A stretch of 64,000 nt of DNA from IMCC2047 sp041395865. GTDB lineage: Bacteria; Pseudomonadota; Gammaproteobacteria; Pseudomonadales; IMCC2047. The notes under the pieces were generated by a model that did no database searches, was not told the DNA's origin, and saw only the letters and a program-made list of their open reading frames with translations. The position numbers and the translations under genes were made by a program. The stretch is from contig JAWKZQ010000001.1 of assembly GCA_041395865.1 (NCBI GenBank), positions 186,001 through 250,000 of the forward strand. The letters are read 5' to 3'. Position 1 is the first letter of the stretch; each line of letters opens with the position of its first letter. Below, piece by piece: positions 60,477 through 64,000 of this stretch.

Positions 60477-61733
60477 TTAGTCTTGGTAAACTGGGAAGCG
60501 AGCGCACAGCGCTTTAACTTGCTCACGTACACTATCGATAACAGACTCGTCACCGATGTTGTCGATCACATCACACATCCAGTTAGTCAGCTCGATAACT
60601 TCAGCTTCTTTGAAGCCGCGAGTTGTGATCGCTGGCGTACCAACACGCAGACCGGAAGTCACAAATGGAGACTGTGGATCTTTGGGTACAGTGTTTTTGT
60701 TAACAGTGATGTAAGCACGACCCAGCGCAGCGTCAGCGTCTTTACCAGTCACACCTTTCTCGATCAGGTCAACCAGCATCAGGTGGTTTTCAGTGCCGCC
60801 GGATACGATTTTGTAACCACGCTCAATGAAAACGCCAGCCATAGCTTTAGCGTTCTTAACAACTTGCTCCTGGTATTCTTTGAAAGAAGGATCCAGTGCT
60901 TCTTTGAAAGCAACCGCTTTAGCAGCGATCACGTGCATCAAAGGACCGCCCTGTTGGCCTGGGAATACAGAGCTGTTGAATTTCTTCTCCAGTTCTTCGT
61001 TGGCTTTACACAGGATCAGACCACCACGTGGACCACGCAGTGTTTTGTGAGTTGTAGTAGTCACAACGTCAGCAAAAGGAACGGGGTTCGGGTACAGGCC
61101 AGCAGCGATCAGGCCGGAAACGTGGGCCATGTCAACCATCAGGTAGGCGCCAACTTCGTCAGCGATATCACGGAATTTCTGCCAATCGATCACTTGGGAG
61201 TAAGCAGAGAAACCAGCGATGATCATTTTTGGCTTGTGCTCACGCGCCAGAGAAGCCACTTCTTCGTAATCGATCTCACCAGTATCTTCATTCAGGCCGT
61301 ACTGTACAGCGTTGAAGACTTTACCGGAGAAGTTAACTTTAGCACCGTGAGTCAGGTGTCCACCGTGGGACAGGCTCATGCCCAGCACAGTATCGTGTGG
61401 TTGCAGCAGTGCGTGGAAAACAGCCGCGTTTGCTTGAGAGCCAGAGTGAGGCTGTACGTTTACGTAATCAGCACCGAACAGTTGTTTAGCGCGATCGATA
61501 GCCAGTTGCTCAGCAACGTCTACGAACTCACAACCACCGTAGTAACGCTTGCCAGGGTAACCTTCGGCGTACTTGTTGGTCAGTTTGCTACCTTGAGCTT
61601 CCATAACACGACGGCTGGTGTAGTTTTCGGAAGCGATCAGCTCGATGTGCTCTTCCTGGCGAACACTTTCTTGCTGCATTGCTGCTGCCAATTCTGGATC
61701 GAAATCAGCGATTTTGTCTGGAGAACTAAACAT
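60477..61733 (-). CDS. glyA: Serine hydroxymethyltransferase
   Basis: GlyA interconverts serine and glycine, loading one-carbon units onto tetrahydrofolate. The 418 residues include IELIASENYTSRRVMEAQGS, YAEGYPGKRYYGGCE, the PLP lysine in TTTTHKTLRGPRGG, and GTPAITTRGF. Codon choice is strongly biased (for example no TCA serine or CTA/TTA leucine codons), as in highly expressed genes; one consequence is a spurious full-length antisense frame. The intergenic region before it (61734-61920) shows no clear riboswitch. Confidence 0.98.
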   Translation of the reverse strand: MFSSPDKIADFDPELAAAMQQESVRQEEHIELIASENYTSRRVMEAQGSKLTNKYAEGYPGKRYYGGCEFVDVAEQLAIDRAKQLFGADYVNVQPHSGSQANAAVFHALLQPHDTVLGMSLSHGGHLTHGAKVNFSGKVFNAVQYGLNEDTGEIDYEEVASLAREHKPKMIIAGFSAYSQVIDWQKFRDIADEVGAYLMVDMAHVSGLIAAGLYPNPVPFADVVTTTTHKTLRGPRGGLILCKANEELEKKFNSSVFPGQQGGPLMHVIAAKAVAFKEALDPSFKEYQEQVVKNAKAMAGVFIERGYKIVSGGTENHLMLVDLIEKGVTGKDADAALGRAYITVNKNTVPKDPQSPFVTSGLRVGTPAITTRGFKEAEVIELTNWMCDVIDNIGDESVIDSVREQVKALCARFPVYQD

Positions 61734-61920
61734 TAACTGCTCCTACTCTCATCTCATAAGGGTTATTTATTTGCCCGAACCTCAGGTGTTCTCTAAGCAA
61801 GCCACCAATCAAGGCCCGGAAAAATTTTCGGTCGCTTATTCTACATGAATCCCTTAAAAATGGGATATCTAATCGGATTAAATTTACTTAGGCTTGATAT
61901 AAAAATAATTAATACGGATA

Positions 61921-63081
61921 TCACTGATTTCGCCCAGTCAGGCGATAGATCAACCCCGCATAATCATCGGAAATATAAATATCGCCGTCCGCCCCTTCCT
62001 CGATGCCTACCGGACGGCCCTGTACCTGCTCCCCCTGCAAAAAGCCGGTCATAAAATCCTTAGCCCTGATAGCCCCGTTCGCGCCCCAATGCAAAGAAAC
62101 CACCTTGTAGCCATCCTTACTGGACCGGTTCCAGGAGCCGTGCAACGCAACCAATGCGCTATGCTGATAAGCCGCATTATCCTGATACCTTAAAAACCTG
62201 ATACCCAAAGGCGCATTATGCGCCCTGAATTCAAAGGAGGGCGCGCGCGACTGCGCGATGAGCGCCTGCCGCCCCTCGCCAAAATCCGGATCGGGAATCT
62301 TATCCGCATTGGCGTAGGGCCAACCGTAAAAGCCGTCTTTCACAATTTTATTGAGCTCATCGGGAGGAAAGTCGTCCCCGAGCCAGTCACGGCCATTATC
62401 GGTCGCATACAGCCCGCCATCGGCAGGCGACCAGTCGAAGTCCACACTGTTGCGCAAGCCCGTCGCATACAGCTGCTTGTCGCTGCCATCGAGGCGCATT
62501 CGGAACATCGCCGCCCGTTCTGGCTCTGTCTCAATGCAGGCATTGCAGGATGAGCCCACGGTGACATACAGCCAGCCATCGGGGCCGATCTTCAAGGTAC
62601 GGGTCCAGTGCCCTTTACCGTGCGGAAGCCCGGTGACCAGCCGCGTATATTCGCCATGCGTTGCTCCCTGGCGTGGATCAAACGCAATTCGCCCGACAGC
62701 GTCCGTTTCGGCGATATACAGCCAGCCCCCCTTGCTGTCGATACCATGCGGCTGCTTCAAGCCATCAACCAGGCTGATACGCTGCTCCGCCACGCCATCC
62801 TGATCATCATCCCGAAGCAGCAGGACACGCCCCTCATGAGGCAACGACACCAGCAAACCGGCATCGACCTTCTTCAGCATTCGCGGCGCCTTCAGATCAT
62901 CGGCGAATAGGACTATCTCGAATCCTGCCGGAGCCCTCAGGTAAGTGAGTACTTGCCTATCCGTGCTCGTCAGCGCCTTCGGCAAGGGCGGGTTTACACC
63001 CAGCTGATGGCGACCGAACCAGAAGGCGGCAAATACACCCAGCAGAAGCAGGAGGAAATAAACAAAACGCCTTTTAATCAT
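61921..63081 (-). CDS. PQQ-dependent sugar dehydrogenase-like beta-propeller protein
   Basis: The 386 residues from ATG 63081 begin with a membrane anchor (MIKRRFVYFLLLLLGVFAAF) and continue as a six-bladed beta propeller of the soluble glucose / L-sorbosone dehydrogenase family (PHGIDSKGGWLYIAETD, GRDWLGDDFPPDELN, YANADKIPDPDFGEG, HGSWNRSSKDGYKVV). Such proteins oxidise aldoses with pyrroloquinoline quinone; the substrate is unknown and PQQ use is unproven. An in-frame ATG at 63117 would overlap the HAD gene by 44 bases, so 63081 (overlap eight) is preferred. Confidence 0.85.
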   Translation of the reverse strand: MIKRRFVYFLLLLLGVFAAFWFGRHQLGVNPPLPKALTSTDRQVLTYLRAPAGFEIVLFADDLKAPRMLKKVDAGLLVSLPHEGRVLLLRDDDQDGVAEQRISLVDGLKQPHGIDSKGGWLYIAETDAVGRIAFDPRQGATHGEYTRLVTGLPHGKGHWTRTLKIGPDGWLYVTVGSSCNACIETEPERAAMFRMRLDGSDKQLYATGLRNSVDFDWSPADGGLYATDNGRDWLGDDFPPDELNKIVKDGFYGWPYANADKIPDPDFGEGRQALIAQSRAPSFEFRAHNAPLGIRFLRYQDNAAYQHSALVALHGSWNRSSKDGYKVVSLHWGANGAIRAKDFMTGFLQGEQVQGRPVGIEEGADGDIYISDDYAGLIYRLTGRNQ

Positions 63082-63703
63082 GTTTGACAGCTGGAGAGGA
63101 CTGCCCATAGTGCTCATGCAGGTTAGCCAGGCTCGTCACGCCTAAATCAGTGTGTTCCGGCCAGGCAAAATCGCCATGCGTATCCAGGTGAACGGAACCG
63201 ACACCCGCCGCCTTTGCCGTCAACAGATCATACAGATAATCGCCCACCATCACAGCGTTATCGGGCTCCGCTCCCCAATGATCGAGCAGGTGATGGATAC
63301 CCTGGGGGTCAGGCTTGGGCAGGGTTTCCTCGCGCCCGAGCACACAGACATGATCAAAATAATCGAGCAACCCAATGGCTCCCAGTGTAATCAGGGCGTT
63401 ATCCTTCGAGTTACGGGTCAGGATACCCATGGAAACGCCCCGTTCACTCAAGGTCTTAAGCAGGTCGTCAGCGCCATTCGCCTGCCTGGCGCGGCTGGCA
63501 ATTGCCTCTTCGATCCGGTCCAGCTGCAACCGTTTGGCCCGCTGTTCCTCAGGCGGCAGTGTTTCCAGGTGCCGCAAAATATCGCAATCCAGCGGAAAAC
63601 CCAGTTCGCGCTTGATGGCCGCAAAATCATGGGCGGGAATCGTGAGGGTGCCATCAAGATCAAAAATCCAGTAGGCGCGTTTGACCACATCAATATTATT
63701 CAT
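63074..63703 (-). CDS. HAD-superfamily phosphatase
   Basis: The 209-residue protein has motif I FDLDGT with nucleophile D15 and D17, motif II LTRNSKD, and motif IV VMVGDYLYDLLTAKAAGVG. The four-helix cap lies between motifs I and II. It is probably a phosphoglycolate-phosphatase-like enzyme acting on a small sugar phosphate, but the substrate cannot be read from sequence. It overlaps the following gene by eight bases and the MGMT gene by four, so the three are cotranscribed. Confidence 0.88.
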   Translation of the reverse strand: MNNIDVVKRAYWIFDLDGTLTIPAHDFAAIKRELGFPLDCDILRHLETLPPEEQRAKRLQLDRIEEAIASRARQANGADDLLKTLSERGVSMGILTRNSKDNALITLGAIGLLDYFDHVCVLGREETLPKPDPQGIHHLLDHWGAEPDNAVMVGDYLYDLLTAKAAGVGSVHLDTHGDFAWPEHTDLGVTSLANLHEHYGQSSPAVKHD

Positions 63704-64000
63704 ATCGAAACCGATACGCCCTCCAGGGCGAGCAATTTACGTTTTATGTCCAGCCCGCCTGCAAAGCCCGTTAAATCCCCATTGGCACCGATAACCCGGT
63801 GACAGGGCACAACAATAGGCAAAGGGTTACGGCGGTTAGCCGAACCGACTGCCCGGGCCGCACCTTCACGGCCCAGCTTTTTCGCCAGCTCGGCATAGGA
63901 GCAGGTTTGCCCATAGGGAATAGTCTCGAGGGCATGCATGACCTGCTGCTGGAACTCGGTACCACTATACACCAAAGGCAAATCAAACTCGGTCAGCTTA
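63700..64000 (-). CDS. Methylated-DNA-protein cysteine methyltransferase family protein (5' end beyond window)
   Basis: The visible C-terminal 100 residues show the MGMT/Ogt DNA-binding domain: TIPYGQTCSYAELA, the RAVGSANRRNPLPI recognition helix and the active-site PCHRV. The domain transfers an alkyl group from O6-alkylguanine to its cysteine. The frame continues open to the right edge (KLTEFDLPLVYS), so an in-frame TTG at 63981 is not the true start; family length is about 160 residues. It overlaps the HAD gene by four bases. Confidence 0.9.
   Translation of the reverse strand, partial: KLTEFDLPLVYSGTEFQQQVMHALETIPYGQTCSYAELAKKLGREGAARAVGSANRRNPLPIVVPCHRVIGANGDLTGFAGGLDIKRKLLALEGVSVSI

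Noticed and set aside
60483..61736. A 417-codon open frame antisense to the whole of glyA
   Set aside because: It is codon-aligned with glyA and arises because glyA avoids TTA, CTA and TCA codons, as highly expressed genes do. The translated protein has no recognisable family pattern.
61734..61920. Possible riboswitch or regulatory RNA upstream of glyA
   Set aside because: I looked for glycine-riboswitch-like conserved segments and paired stems and saw only an AT-rich region with a short TCCC/GGGA hairpin.

Overview
The window is a dense, chromosomal, housekeeping stretch of a gammaproteobacterium. Gene order (hemB-ppx-trxA-rho-ubiD; algZ-algR-hemC-hemD-hemX-hemY next to argH; lptM-lysA-dapF; ftsY-ftsE-ftsX-rpoH; rpmB-rpmG-mutM; coaBC-dut-algC-argB-slmA; pyrE-rph-yicC-gmk-rpoZ-spoT-ridA-recG; ubiC-ubiA) resembles Pseudomonas and the Cellvibrio/Saccharophagus side of the class. 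I favour a Cellvibrionaceae-type organism, but that is an inference from gene order and protein resemblance, not a database result. I see no tRNA or rRNA gene, insertion sequence, phage gene, CRISPR array or other clearly transferred segment. No intergenic stretch exceeds about 250 bases.

Layout. 1-2251: a membrane-domain/flavoprotein oxidoreductase fusion running off the left edge, and a sterol-desaturase-family hydroxylase. 2389-8580: hemB, a short ppx, trxA, rho, ubiD (apparently frameshifted near its 3' end) and a Fre-like flavin reductase. 8594-14780 (minus): the algZ-algR two-component pair followed by hemC-hemD-hemX-hemY. 14972-23170: argH, a large AsmA-like DUF748 protein, an Smr protein, lptM-lysA-dapF and a DUF484 protein. 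23150-28369 (minus): trmB, DUF423, rpoH, ftsX, ftsE and ftsY, the last carrying a striking 27-copy hexanucleotide repeat. 28470-32665: rsmD, coaD, a ferredoxin, mutM, two ribosomal proteins and radC. 32797-38728: coaBC-dut-algC-argB-slmA. 38737-47824: a DUF4124 protein, pyrE-rph, then divergent yicC-gmk-rpoZ-spoT-ridA-recG. 47916-50922: a YbaK-like/HDOD protein and ubiC-ubiA.

50930-61733 is a glycine/serine island: sdaA-gcvT-gcvH-gcvP-gcvR in one direction, a divergent LysR regulator followed by a shikimate-kinase-like protein, a sodium:alanine/glycine symporter, and glyA. Together these would import or interconvert glycine and serine, cleave glycine to one-carbon units and deaminate serine. 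The right edge (61921-64000) holds a PQQ-type sugar dehydrogenase-like protein, a HAD phosphatase and a 5'-truncated MGMT-family gene.

I did not find a convincing undescribed multi-gene system. The items most worth a second look are local: four clustered indels in ubiD, the (GAGCCA)27 tract in ftsY, a G8 tract at the algZ start, a nested hairpin between rpoZ and spoT, a perfect palindrome between sdaA and its divergent LysR gene, and several unusual domain fusions.
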